Source: CAYQVO01 sp964421085
Lineage (GTDB): Bacteria; Bdellovibrionota_C; UBA2361; CAYQVO01
DNA length: 42,799 nucleotides
Direction of reading: 5' to 3'
Assembly: GCA_964421085.1 (NCBI GenBank)
Contig: CAYQVO010000033.1
Span: 1-42,799, forward strand
Part shown: one piece after another, positions 23,151 to 31,942 of the stretch
Numbering within the stretch: position 1 is the stretch's first letter
Layout of the letters: each line of letters begins with the position of its first letter
The notes under the pieces: model-generated
Told to the model about the DNA's origin: nothing
The model's database searches: none
What the model saw: the letters and a program-made list of their open reading frames with translations, nothing else
Made by a program: the position numbers and the translations under genes

Positions 23151-24445
23151 CTACGAAGGCCTGACTTCTCTGTCAATCTCATGCGGAGGAGGTTCGAATG
23201 GAAGCGCTTCATCGTCTCTCTTTCCAGCCAGTCCTTTGATCAGACCTTTGAGAGCTTCAGCATCCAGGGTCTCATGCTGAATAAGTTCTTCTGCGACAGT
23301 TTCGAGTTCGTCTTTATGCTCTGTAAGAATCCTCCTTGCGTCCTCATAGGCTGAGTCAAGGATTCTTTTTACCTCGCGATCTATCAGCACACCTGTCTCC
23401 TCGCTGCAGTCCCGCTGCAGCACTCCCTCCGGCATGTTCAGGTACACGGAATTCTGCTTACGTCCGCAGTGAAAGAGGCCGAGTTTTTCGCTCATCCCGA
23501 ACATGCACACCATCTGTTCCACAATTATGGTCGCGCGCTCGAGATCGTTCTCGGCGCCTGTTGTCACGTCTCTGTAAATTACCTGTTCCGCCGCGCGGCC
23601 TCCCAGAAGGCCCCGAACCTGATCGAGAAGAGCGTCTTTACTCATCAGGAACTTTTCATCCACTGGAAGCTGAAGAGTGTAACCGAGAGCAGCCCGGCCT
23701 CTGGGAACGATACTGATTTTGTGCACTGGATGGGCGTGAAGAGTGTACGCCGCGACGAGAGCGTGCCCCGTCTCGTGATGCGCGACCCTCTTTTTTTCCT
23801 CTTCATTCAATCTGCGGCTTTTCCTTTCCGGCCCTGCAATCACTTTTTCGACAGCCTCTTCGAGATCCTGCTGAGTTATCTCTTTCGAGTTCCTCCGCGC
23901 GGCAAGCAGCGCGGCCTCGTTCATCGCGTTTGCGAGGTCCGCGCCCGAAAAACCAGGTGTTGCCCGCGCGATATCATGCAGCCTGGTATTCTTCATGAGA
24001 GGTTTCCCCCTTGCATGAACGCGGAGAATCTGCTCCCGTGCTGTGAGATCGGGAGAATCGAGAACGACCTGCCTGTCAAAGCGTCCCGGCCTCAGGATGG
24101 CGCGATCAAGGACTTCCGGCCGGTTTGTCGCCGCCAGTATTATTACTCCAATGTTCGGCTCAAAGCCGTCCATTTCCACGAGGAGCTGGTTAAGAGTCTG
24201 CTCCCGTTCGTCGTTCACTGCGCCGACATGAACCTCCCGTTGGCGCCCGATAGCATCGAGTTCATCGATGAATATTATGCACGGCGCCTGCTTTTTGCCC
24301 TGCTGGAAAAGATCTCTTACCCTCGCGGCTCCTACCCCGACGAACATCTCGACGAAGTCGCTTCCGCTGAGCGAGAAGAAAGGCACTCCTGCTTCTCCCG
24401 CCACAGCGCGCGCACGCCGAGTCTTCCCTGTGCCGGGCGGGCCGA
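23151..24445 (-). CDS. ftsH: FtsH protease, C-terminal part (beyond assembly gap)
   Basis: The frame encodes GPPGTGKTRRARAVAGEAGV (Walker A), SGSDFVEMFVGVGAARVRDL (pore loop), CIIFIDELDAIGRQ (Walker B), ATNRPEVLDRAILRPGRFD (second region of homology) and the metalloprotease motif VAHHETGHALVAAY, to a stop at 23151. FtsH is a membrane-anchored, ATP-dependent zinc protease for misfolded membrane and regulatory proteins. The Walker A region is also encoded on the other side of the N-gap with clearly different sequence, so the two halves may come from different ftsH genes or strains, or one gene was mis-joined. Confidence 0.88.
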
Positions 24446-24455
24446 NNNNNNNNNN
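24446..24455. other. Assembly gap (10 N) within ftsH
   Basis: Ten undetermined bases. The true length is unknown. Both flanks encode the same FtsH Walker A and following strand, with about 70 percent nucleotide identity by eye, so the flanks are redundant rather than adjacent. Confidence 0.99.
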
Positions 24456-25185
24456 ATTCCGATCCGCTGATGCTGAAGAACGGTACTCCCGCCTCTCCCG
24501 CGGTTGCCCTGGCCAGCAGGGTCTTGCCATTGCCGGGGGGGCCGACCAGCAGAATTCCCTTCGGAATTTTCGCCCCCATTCTTCCGTAACGGTCCGGATT
24601 TTTCAGAAAGTCGACCACTTCCTGCAGCTCGAATTTCGCCTCTTCACAGCCGGCCACATCCGGGAAGATCACGCCCGTATTCCTGTCCGCGACAAGCTTC
24701 GCTTTGCTCTTTCCGAACGCTCCTAAACTCTCCGCAGCTGCTCCCATTCTCCTGGAAAAGGCCGTCCATAGAAGCCAGATGACTCCGATAGGAAGAATCC
24801 ATGCCCAGAGAAACTGAGACAGCACGCCCGGATGAACACCGCGATATTTGACCCCTGCGTTCTGGAGCTGTTTTACCAGATCCGGATCGTCGATTCTTTC
24901 AGCGTTGAAAAGAAAAGAATTCTTCTGACCGCCCTCATCGTGGCCGCCCGCAGGCTGCTTCAGCTCGATTTTCCCCTGGATCTGAGTCTCGCCAATAGAA
25001 GCCTCGGTGACTTCTCCCCGTGCTATGTGTTCCTTGAATTCGCTGTAGGGGATCGTCTTTACCGTCAGATTCCATACGGCATCCTGCCAGATCCATAATA
25101 CAATCAGGATCAAAACAAGCGACCAGGGAGAGATATTCCAGTTCGTCTGGGGCGGTTGAGGTTTGGGAGGTTCAGTGCCGGGCAT
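24456..25185 (-). CDS. ftsH: FtsH protease, N-terminal part (up to assembly gap)
   Basis: From ATG 25185 the product has a Pro-rich start, a first transmembrane helix (SPWSLVLILIVLWIWQDAVW, about 19-38), a periplasmic FtsH extracellular domain (TIPYSEFKEHIARGEVTEAS), a second helix (FLWAWILPIGVIWLLWTAF, about 125-143) and the start of the AAA module: FPDVAGCEEAKFELQEVVDF, LKNPDRYGRMGAKIPKGILL, GPPGNGKTLLARATAGEAGV, ending FFSISGSE at the gap. It differs from the sequence across the gap in the repeated segment (GNGKTLLARAT against GTGKTRRARAV). The ribosome binding site is weak. Confidence 0.88.
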
Positions 25186-25396
25186 AGTCGCGTCCAGAGT
25201 ATGTGCGGGCCTTCGAGCAGCCGATGATCTGCCTCATCCCTGTTCTATTCTATCGGCGCAACCTTCCGGACTCGGCTCAATTCCACGAAAATAGAGAGAC
25301 TTGGGCGCGGCCCCGGATCTTTATTCGCTGCAGCCGCTTGTTCCAGACTTGAACCACTGCTATCTTCATGCCGCGAACGCTTTTCGGGAAGAAAAT

Positions 25397-25915
25397 ATGA
25401 AATCCTTTCTTATTATCACAGCAGCAGCTTTTGTTTTCCTGTCGATTGGATGCGGGAGCGACAATCCGGACCCCCCGGCAGTAAAAAGCATTTCGATTAC
25501 TGAAGGGTGGGTGAGGGCCGGAAATTTTGTGACCGTTTCCATTTCCTACCGGGATGGCGCCGCAAAAGTGGGCGGTGAACTGGTGAGCGATCCCTTTTCG
25601 TCTGTTGTGACTCTTCCCCCGGGGGCCACATATGTCGAGGGAAGCTCGATGATACTCTTCCAGAGCGGGCGCGCGCCGGATGCGAGGGGAACATGCCCGG
25701 ATGGCCGAACTTTTCTTGTCTACAATTTCAACCCGGGCGAGTTCGTTGTACCCGAGGGTTTCAACCCTTTCATCGCGGTTCTCGAGATTAATGTCGTACT
25801 TCAACTCGAGGCGAACAAAGCCAGGCTTTATACGAATGCGAGCCCTGAACCTGCAGCGGATCCATGCGCTCCTCTCGATGATCCATCGGGTGTGACGTTC
25901 GGCGTCAGGAGTTGA
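25397..25915 (+). CDS. Hypothetical lipoprotein
   Basis: The ATG at 25397 (GGGAAGA upstream) gives a 172-residue protein with a type II signal peptide, MKSFLIITAAAFVFLSIGC, lipobox L-S-I-G-C at about residues 15-19. The mature domain is beta-rich with PPAVKSISITEGWVRAGNFV, resembling an immunoglobulin-like or cohesin-like beta sandwich, and DPCAPLDDPSGVTFG at the end. I do not recognise the family. It diverges from ftsH and converges on the arrestin-like gene. Confidence 0.6.
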   Translation: MKSFLIITAAAFVFLSIGCGSDNPDPPAVKSISITEGWVRAGNFVTVSISYRDGAAKVGGELVSDPFSSVVTLPPGATYVEGSSMILFQSGRAPDARGTCPDGRTFLVYNFNPGEFVVPEGFNPFIAVLEINVVLQLEANKARLYTNASPEPAADPCAPLDDPSGVTFGVRS

Positions 25916-25959
25916 GGGTGCACGATTTCGACGGGCGAAAAAAGTTATCGGACGCGGCG

Positions 25960-26703
25960 TTAGAGAGCAGTCGCAACCGTAGATAAAGCCTCTTCGATCC
26001 TCGTCTGAAGCGCGTCGTGGTTTATATGCTCTCTTGATAGCATATACTCACTCTCTTCCAGGAGCTGATTCACCTCGTTCCTGCCTTTTTTTATGCCGAC
26101 AGTCGCGGCAGTCGCCTCGAATTTTTTCACCTTGAAGATGTATTTTACCGCCAGAGCGTTTCCTTCGAATCGCAGGGAGAGAAGAAGTTCCTCGACCAGC
26201 GAGAGACGGCGGGACGATGGGGGTCTCAACTTTCCCGTTATCCAGCCGTCAGTGGATTTCTGGCCTTTCAGAACGAACTGGAAAGCGCTCTCCATTATGA
26301 GGAATATCTGCCGGAAATGCCGGTGAGGCAGTATCCTCGCAGGAAGATATTCGGTCGCATCAGGGATGCCGAAGATCAGGCAGAGACTCCTGGATTTGTC
26401 GCTGATCGGCGCGTTCTTCTCGAGAGGAAACGACCATGAATAATTCTTCACCTCCTGGGGCGCAAGGTCGCCCGGCGCCGGAATCCCGGCCGATGCGATC
26501 GTTTCGAACGCATTCTCCGCTTTCTGTTTAATCTTCGGCAGGTCGGCGCGGACCAGTTCAAGCCTCATTGCGGGGACGTTTCTCGTCGAGGTGGAGTGGT
26601 TCTTTGCAGAGATACTGCATTCGAGCGTGTCTCCCTGGTGGAATTCATCGCCCGCAACTTCAAGGCGAAATTCAATCTGATCGTGTATGAATATGCCCTT
26701 CAT
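25960..26703 (-). CDS. Hypothetical protein with possible arrestin-like fold
   Basis: The 247-residue protein starts MKGIFIHDQIEFRLEVAGDE and continues FHQGDTLECSISAKNHSTST, a beta-sandwich pattern reminiscent of arrestin/Spo0M-type proteins (charged strand, G-D/E-x-[IVL] turn, then strand). A second beta domain (about 130-195) and a helical tail (EVNQLLEESEYMLSREHINH) follow. No signal peptide or catalytic motif is visible. The Spo0M-like suggestion is an impression only. Confidence 0.5.
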   Translation of the reverse strand: MKGIFIHDQIEFRLEVAGDEFHQGDTLECSISAKNHSTSTRNVPAMRLELVRADLPKIKQKAENAFETIASAGIPAPGDLAPQEVKNYSWSFPLEKNAPISDKSRSLCLIFGIPDATEYLPARILPHRHFRQIFLIMESAFQFVLKGQKSTDGWITGKLRPPSSRRLSLVEELLLSLRFEGNALAVKYIFKVKKFEATAATVGIKKGRNEVNQLLEESEYMLSREHINHDALQTRIEEALSTVATAL

Positions 26704-26822
26704 TTTTCCCTGCCGTCAATAAATTTCCCGACAATGATCATTCTCTTCACCTGGCCTTGTCAACCCGTTCAGATGGCGCGTGAAATGGCGATCTGGATCT
26801 GTGGGACCCTGCCCGCTGCTGG

Positions 26823-27830
26823 TCACTCCGCCGGCCTTACGGAATACTCGAGCAGGACAAAAGGCACAAGCGCTATCGGCCAGAATGAATACTGCGGGAA
26901 ATAGATTCTGTTGAACGAAATGAAACATATCATCACGAGAAATGCCGATGTTCCCCGCGGAAGGCGCTGAAAGAAGGCGAGCAGGTAAACAAGAAACATG
27001 GAACCAAAAAGCATGACAGTCTGGGAGAACGGTATGTCCTTGAGCAGCCAGTACCGGGTCACTCTTCCGCTTCTTCTCACAGCCGAATGAAGTATCGAGA
27101 GAATGGTCCCTTTGAAATCGTCGTACATGAACGGGGCCAGCATTATGACCGGAAGGAGAGCGCACCAGACAACGCATTCAAGCACGGCCTGGAAAGGTTT
27201 GCGTTCTCCCCGTTCCACCAGCGCCCAGATAAGGAAAAGCGGGGCGATGAATATCCCGATCTGCTTCATGCACAGAGAAAGTCCGAACATCAGATACGAA
27301 GCTTTGCGATACCTGTCGAACAGCAGTATTGAGAGAACCAGAGGAAGGACGCCCGGAATATCAATCATCAGCCCGAACATCTCATTAGATGACCACCGGC
27401 CGTAAAAGAGAAGCACTGAAGCAAAAACCGCTTCAAGATACAGCTGTTTTTTCCACAATGTGTACCAGAAAGCAGCTCCAAGAAAGAAGCAGAGGAACGC
27501 GTTTATGCCCGTCCAGACGGGGCAGAATTCATTGTAGTCTTTGATGCCGGTCAGTTTAATCAGTGCGCACACGGAAAGGTAAAAGCCCGGGAAGTATGTC
27601 GGCGGTTTTTTGATTCCATCGTCGCCCTCGACGATGATTCGTGAATATGGATTGATCCCTTTGCAGATTCGTGCGCCCTCACGATAGGTCGCACCGATGT
27701 CTGTCCCGGGTCCACGAGGTCTGTTGTCCTGAAGCGAAGGAATTGCAGTTGCGATGAAAAGAAGGGCGGTCGCGATAGAGAGAACCAGGGCTAATTTCTT
27801 TAATTTATTATTCAACTTGAGCCTCTTCAT
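26823..27830 (-). CDS. Polytopic membrane protein, GT87/DUF2029-like
   Basis: The ATG at 27830 begins MKRLKLNNKLKKLALVLSIA. The 335-residue product has about ten hydrophobic segments, with the extracytoplasmic loop after TM1 carrying GPGTDIGATYREGARICKGI and NPYS, and a later PPTYFPGFYLSVCALIKL, typical of family 87 polyprenyl-phosphate mannosyltransferase-like proteins (D/E-rich first loop, NPY). These use lipid-linked sugars on the outer face of the inner membrane. Activity here is not proven. The ribosome binding site is unclear. It diverges from the pectate-lyase gene over 157 bp. Confidence 0.65.
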   Translation of the reverse strand: MKRLKLNNKLKKLALVLSIATALLFIATAIPSLQDNRPRGPGTDIGATYREGARICKGINPYSRIIVEGDDGIKKPPTYFPGFYLSVCALIKLTGIKDYNEFCPVWTGINAFLCFFLGAAFWYTLWKKQLYLEAVFASVLLFYGRWSSNEMFGLMIDIPGVLPLVLSILLFDRYRKASYLMFGLSLCMKQIGIFIAPLFLIWALVERGERKPFQAVLECVVWCALLPVIMLAPFMYDDFKGTILSILHSAVRRSGRVTRYWLLKDIPFSQTVMLFGSMFLVYLLAFFQRLPRGTSAFLVMICFISFNRIYFPQYSFWPIALVPFVLLEYSVRPAE

Positions 27831-27987
27831 TGGGCAATGCGTTGCCGGCTTTCCGGAAGCGATACTAGCAAATCGCTCCGGGAAAATCGATTCCAGGACG
27901 ACGGATATCACCGACTCTTAATCTCGAAACGTGGCTTTCTCTTCATCCCTGCAGATTTTTTATCCGGCATTTACGGGAGGCGCGGCA

Positions 27988-29157
27988 ATGGGCGGCTGTT
28001 CCAGACTTGTTTTCGTTACCGCATTGCTGGCTTTCGTGTCGTGCGGAAGGGGCGGAGGAGAAGCTGAAGACGACCCGGGGGCTGCCGGAGAAACGGGTAC
28101 CGGGAGGGGGGGCGAAATTCAGGTGACGAACCTCGACGATAATGGATCCGGTTCGCTCAGAGACTGCGCGGAGGGCAGCGGGACACGGACTTGTATTTTC
28201 AGTGTGGCAGGAAAAATAAATCTCAAGTCGGATATCATCATCACAAGCGGGCGCCTTACCATTGCCGGCGATACAGCGCCGGATCCCGGAATCCGCATTC
28301 ACGGTGCGGGTCTTCACGTCCGGTCCAGCAACGTCCGTATTCAGCATCTTGAAATCAGACCGGGAGACGACAGGAACGGGCCGGAACCTTCGAGAAGGCG
28401 GGGCGTGACCATGGGAGACGAAGAGAATGATGTGGGAAACGTGTCGCTGGATCATCTTTCAGTAAGCTGGGCAATCGATGAGAATCTGGATGTGTGGTGC
28501 CCCGGCACCCATGACGTCACGATAAGCCACTGCATAGTGTCAGAAGGGCTGCAGAATTCCCTGCATCCGAAAGGAGGGCACAGCAAGGGCATACTTGTCG
28601 GTGAGGGGGCGACTAACGTTTCGATCAATCACTCGCTTCTCGCCCATAACTACGACCGGAATCCCGGTTTTCAGGATGGAACCTCCGGCGAATTCATAAA
28701 CAATGTTGTTTATAACTGGGGAGGTGGAGGCGCCTGGGATATCGCGAATATGTCGGACACTGACAGGAACGGCAGAGGGTCGTCTCTTAATTTTGAAGGG
28801 AATTATTTCAAAGCAGGCCCTGACAGCATCGGGAAAGCGCCTCTTTTCTGCAGCCCATGTGCCGAGTCGACACGGGTCTATGCGGCCCGCAATATCGGCC
28901 CGACGCGTCCTTCTGACAAAGGCGACGAATGGACGATTTCGAACATACCGGAACGCAATCGCCGCTCGTCACCTGTCGAGCCCCGCTCGAGCATTCAAAC
29001 AAGCCTTCCGCAGGATACCTTTGAATATGTTCTGGGTAACGCAGGCTCGAGACCCTGGAATCGCAATCCGGTGGATGTCCGGATAATCAATGATGTCAGG
29101 AAAGGGACGGGGAGAATCAAGGACTGTGTCTCCGGCTGCAGGCGGGCCGCGATGTGA
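27988..29157 (+). CDS. Pectate lyase-like lipoprotein (parallel beta helix)
   Basis: From ATG 27988 (GGGAGG upstream) the 389-residue protein has a lipoprotein signal (RLVFVTALLAFVSCGRGG, Cys about residue 19) and a domain with TNLDDNGSGSLRDCAEGSGT, FSVAGKINLKSDIIITSGRL, NVSLDHLSVSWAIDENLDVW, EGLQNSLHPKG and SLLAHNYDRNPGFQDGTSGE, the typical order of a polysaccharide lyase family 1 beta helix. The SVSW-x2-D-E and HN/R-N-P motifs are those of pectate lyase superfamily proteins. Whether it cuts pectin or another uronide is open. A terminator-like hairpin follows. Confidence 0.82.
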   Translation: MGGCSRLVFVTALLAFVSCGRGGGEAEDDPGAAGETGTGRGGEIQVTNLDDNGSGSLRDCAEGSGTRTCIFSVAGKINLKSDIIITSGRLTIAGDTAPDPGIRIHGAGLHVRSSNVRIQHLEIRPGDDRNGPEPSRRRGVTMGDEENDVGNVSLDHLSVSWAIDENLDVWCPGTHDVTISHCIVSEGLQNSLHPKGGHSKGILVGEGATNVSINHSLLAHNYDRNPGFQDGTSGEFINNVVYNWGGGGAWDIANMSDTDRNGRGSSLNFEGNYFKAGPDSIGKAPLFCSPCAESTRVYAARNIGPTRPSDKGDEWTISNIPERNRRSSPVEPRSSIQTSLPQDTFEYVLGNAGSRPWNRNPVDVRIINDVRKGTGRIKDCVSGCRRAAM

Positions 29158-29201
29158 ATTTCAAAAAACACCTTATTCCGCCGCGGTGGCTCCACAACGG
29201 G

Positions 29202-29229
29202 GCGCTTTCATGGTATGAAAGGCGCTTTT
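29202..29229 (+). terminator. Rho-independent terminator after the pectate-lyase-like gene
   Basis: GCGCTTTCAT (29202-29211), loop GGT, and ATGAAA-g-GCGC (29215-29225) form a stem with one bulged G, followed by TTTT. It stands 45 bp after the pectate-lyase stop and just before the patatin gene. Confidence 0.6.
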
Positions 29230-29252
29230 GAATCGGGAGATCAGGGAGTATT

Positions 29253-31463
29253 GTGCGGCCGGTATTTCTTTTTCTGACAGTTCTTGTCGCTGCTGCCCAA
29301 TCGTCTTTCTGTGACGAAAGGCCGAAGGTTGGCCTGGTGCTTTCGGGCGGAGGCGCTCTTGGATTCGCTCATATCGGTGTCATAAAGGTTCTCGAACAGA
29401 ACAGAATACCTGTCGATCTCATAACCGGAACGAGCATGGGTTCCATTGTCGGCGCCGCGTACGCGTCCGGAGCTTCAGTGAAAGAGATGGAGGAAATGGC
29501 CTCTTCGACCGACTGGAACGCCCTGTTCAGCGAATCAATACCCCGGGAAGATATTCCGTTGCGGTTTAAACCAGGCCGAAACAGAGAGCTGTTCGGAAAT
29601 GCGAAGCTTGGCCTTGGCGAAAAGGGAATAATCGTCCCTGCAGGAATCATCGAAGGACAGAATGTATTGCCGCTTTTTCAGCGTCTTTATGCCCGCGCGC
29701 CTTCGCCGGCGGACTTTGACGACCTTCCTCTTCCCTTTCGGGCGGTAACAGCGGATATAGAGACCGGGAAGGCTGTAATTCCCAACCGCGGCGATTTAGC
29801 CACAGTCGTCCGCGCCAGCATGTCGGTGCCGGGCGTGTTTTCTCCTGTCGAAATCGATAATCGTCTTCTGGTGGACGGAGGCATCGTAGATAATTTTCCG
29901 ATAACCCTGGCCCGCTCAATGGGCGCCGAGATAGTGATTGCCGTCGATCTTGCCGGCGGATTCAGGAAAAAAGAGGAACTCACAGGTCCTCTGTCCATCG
30001 GCGGGCAGATTCTCTCGTTCCTCCTGGAGCAGAATTCAGCGATTCAAAGAAGCACCCTTGAACCGAAGGATGTTTATATTCTCGCCGATACTACCCGGTA
30101 CACTCCGACGTCGTTTGGTGACGGATCAAAAATTCTCCAGAAAGGGGAGGAAGCGGCGCAGAAAAATATCGAGAAGCTGAAGCAGCTCAGCGTCACGCCT
30201 GAAGAATATGAGGCATGGCAGGAGCGAAGAACGGCCGCGCCGACTGCCACGGACGAAGTAATTGCCGACATAAATGTTGAGAACGACTCGCCTCTGAGCG
30301 ATGCGTCTCTTCTTTCGGCATTCAGAGTCGAGGAGGGAAGCACTTTCGACAGGAAGGCGGTTGAAGATGGTGTCAGCCGCGTCTACAACATGGGGTATTT
30401 CGAGTCTGTGGAGTACAGCGCGAAGGATTCTCCCGAAGGGAAAGTTGTCAGTGTGCGGGCAAGGAAGAAAGACTGGCTCGATCAGTACATCCGGGTCGGG
30501 GCCTCTCTTGAAGACGACTTCGACGGCAACAGCACATACCGGCTCGGAGTGGATTACCGCAGGACAAATCTCGGAAAAGCGGGACGATATCTCGACGTGC
30601 AGGGGGAGGTGGGAATAACTCCTTACCTCAGAGCCGAATGGTATGAGCCGATTGTAGACGAGAGTCCATGGTTTGTCGCACCCGGCGCATACATAGGCCG
30701 ATCCCCCGTATTTATAAGAGATGCCGGCAGCGACCTGATTGCCGAGTATATTGGAAGCCAGGGCTTCGGATTTTTCTCGGCAGGGAGAGAGCTTGGACGA
30801 AGCGGAGAGATACTCGGGGGTGTGCGCGCGGGCCGGGGAAGGTTTACGCGTCATATAGGAGACCCGGCGCTTCCGCAGGGCAGCTATGATATCGGCGAAG
30901 CTTTTTCGAGCTTCAGTTACGACGCTCTTGATGCCGCCGATTTTCCGACGGAAGGTGTGCTTGCGCGCGTTCGTTATGTAAATTCAGGTGAGTCGCTTGG
31001 AGCGGACAGTCAGTTCAACGAATTTACGGGCAGAGTCACCCTTCCTCTCACTGCCGGAAACAACACGCTCCTGGTTTCCGTGGATATGAGCCAGACGTAT
31101 CCGCGGCGCCCGGTTAATCGATCGTTTATCTTCGGCGGATTTCTTGATTTCTCCGGTTACCAGCGCGCCAGTCTTGCCGCGTCCAGCTATGAGATCGTGA
31201 GAACGGCCTTTTACCACCGTTTTTCGGAGTACAAACTTCCCATTGCCAACTTCAGTTTTTTCGCGGGCGCCAGCTTTGAATATGGAAGTCTGCGATCCGA
31301 TAACGCGGCTCTTCCGGACCGAAACCCGCTGTTTGGAGGATCGGTTTTCCTCGGTTTAGATACTCCGCTGATTCCTACATACATAGGTTTCGGTCTTGGT
31401 GAGGAAGGGAATAAGGCCATTTACCTGACGCTCGGAAGAATCACCAACGATCAGGTGGAGTAG
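29253..31463 (+). CDS. Patatin-like phospholipase with POTRA and BamA-type barrel
   Basis: The GTG at 29253 (GGGAG upstream) opens a signal peptide (PVFLFLTVLVAAAQSSFC). Residues about 24-215 are a patatin lipase: oxyanion loop SGGGALGFAHIG, nucleophile GTSMGS (Ser about 62) and catalytic Asp in VDGGIVDNF. A POTRA-like repeat (about 335-400: ADINVENDSPLSDASLL, GVSRVYNMGYFESVEYSA) and a C-terminal 16-strand-type barrel (RVGASLEDDFDGNSTYRLGV to YLTLGRITNDQVE) follow. This is the PlpD/type Vd secretion layout, in which the barrel inserts in the outer membrane and presents the lipase. Length 736 is as expected. Confidence 0.92.
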   Translation: MRPVFLFLTVLVAAAQSSFCDERPKVGLVLSGGGALGFAHIGVIKVLEQNRIPVDLITGTSMGSIVGAAYASGASVKEMEEMASSTDWNALFSESIPREDIPLRFKPGRNRELFGNAKLGLGEKGIIVPAGIIEGQNVLPLFQRLYARAPSPADFDDLPLPFRAVTADIETGKAVIPNRGDLATVVRASMSVPGVFSPVEIDNRLLVDGGIVDNFPITLARSMGAEIVIAVDLAGGFRKKEELTGPLSIGGQILSFLLEQNSAIQRSTLEPKDVYILADTTRYTPTSFGDGSKILQKGEEAAQKNIEKLKQLSVTPEEYEAWQERRTAAPTATDEVIADINVENDSPLSDASLLSAFRVEEGSTFDRKAVEDGVSRVYNMGYFESVEYSAKDSPEGKVVSVRARKKDWLDQYIRVGASLEDDFDGNSTYRLGVDYRRTNLGKAGRYLDVQGEVGITPYLRAEWYEPIVDESPWFVAPGAYIGRSPVFIRDAGSDLIAEYIGSQGFGFFSAGRELGRSGEILGGVRAGRGRFTRHIGDPALPQGSYDIGEAFSSFSYDALDAADFPTEGVLARVRYVNSGESLGADSQFNEFTGRVTLPLTAGNNTLLVSVDMSQTYPRRPVNRSFIFGGFLDFSGYQRASLAASSYEIVRTAFYHRFSEYKLPIANFSFFAGASFEYGSLRSDNAALPDRNPLFGGSVFLGLDTPLIPTYIGFGLGEEGNKAIYLTLGRITNDQVE

Positions 31464-31726
31464 AAACGGGCTGTTATGCCGGCAGTCTCAATGCCGGGAC
31501 CGGCGCCTTCATGCACCTGAGCAGGCTCGATGTCCTCTGCCCTCTGCACCCTGTTGCAGAAAGCTGTGGCGAACGCGTCGGCGACTATCGCGTCTTTGCA
31601 CCCAATCATCACCGCGTCCGCCTTTCCGAGGCTGAAAGAATGTCCGACTGTGCCGGACGATGTGCAGACGCCCAGAGGAGAATTGTCAGGCGGAATCCGC
31701 ACACCGATCTTTTCGGAGAGTGGAGA
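31451..31726 (-). pseudogene. Truncated second copy of the UPF0280 gene
   Basis: The minus strand encodes IRIPPDNSPLGVCTSSGTVG, HSFSLGKADAVMIGCKDAIV and ADAFATAFCNRVQRAEDIEP, the central-to-C-terminal part of the UPF0280 protein at 33871-34623, then diverges into an unrelated tail ending at 31451, overlapping the patatin 3' end by 13 bp. The N-terminal two thirds are missing and there is no start, so it is a gene remnant. Nucleotide identity to the intact copy is 203 of 205 across the shared part. Confidence 0.85.
31522..31726 (-). repeat. 205-bp direct repeat, copy 1
   Basis: Matches 33975-34179 in the same orientation with two mismatches (both G/A). The boundaries are sharp: 3' of 31726 the sequence changes to GATCGATCTGG, and 5' of 31522 it differs as well. 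It lies downstream of the MutS-like gene. Confidence 0.95.
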
Positions 31727-31942
31727 TCGATCTGGACGATAGAGAGGTGATTCAGGTCCTTTCCCGAATAGACACGTGGTCCATGACGGTTGACATCTGC
31801 GGGGACTTGAAGAGCCTGGATTTCAAAAGCGATCCTGCTGACGAACTCACAGAGCTACAAGTCTCGTGCATCAGGTGCCGCTTCTGACGCGGGACAATAC
31901 AATCGGAAAGTCGCAGGTAGTGCCTCTGGCTTGAGCGCTTGT
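31727..31942 (+). other. Unassigned open frame after the repeat
   Basis: On the plus strand, DREVIQVLSRIDTWSMTVDI, CGDLKSLDFKSDPADELTEL and QVSCIRCRF read as one open frame with plausible codon use, ending at 31887. It has no proper start: the frame enters from the truncated repeat. It may be the 3' end of an unknown gene cut by the rearrangement. I do not recognise it. Confidence 0.3.
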
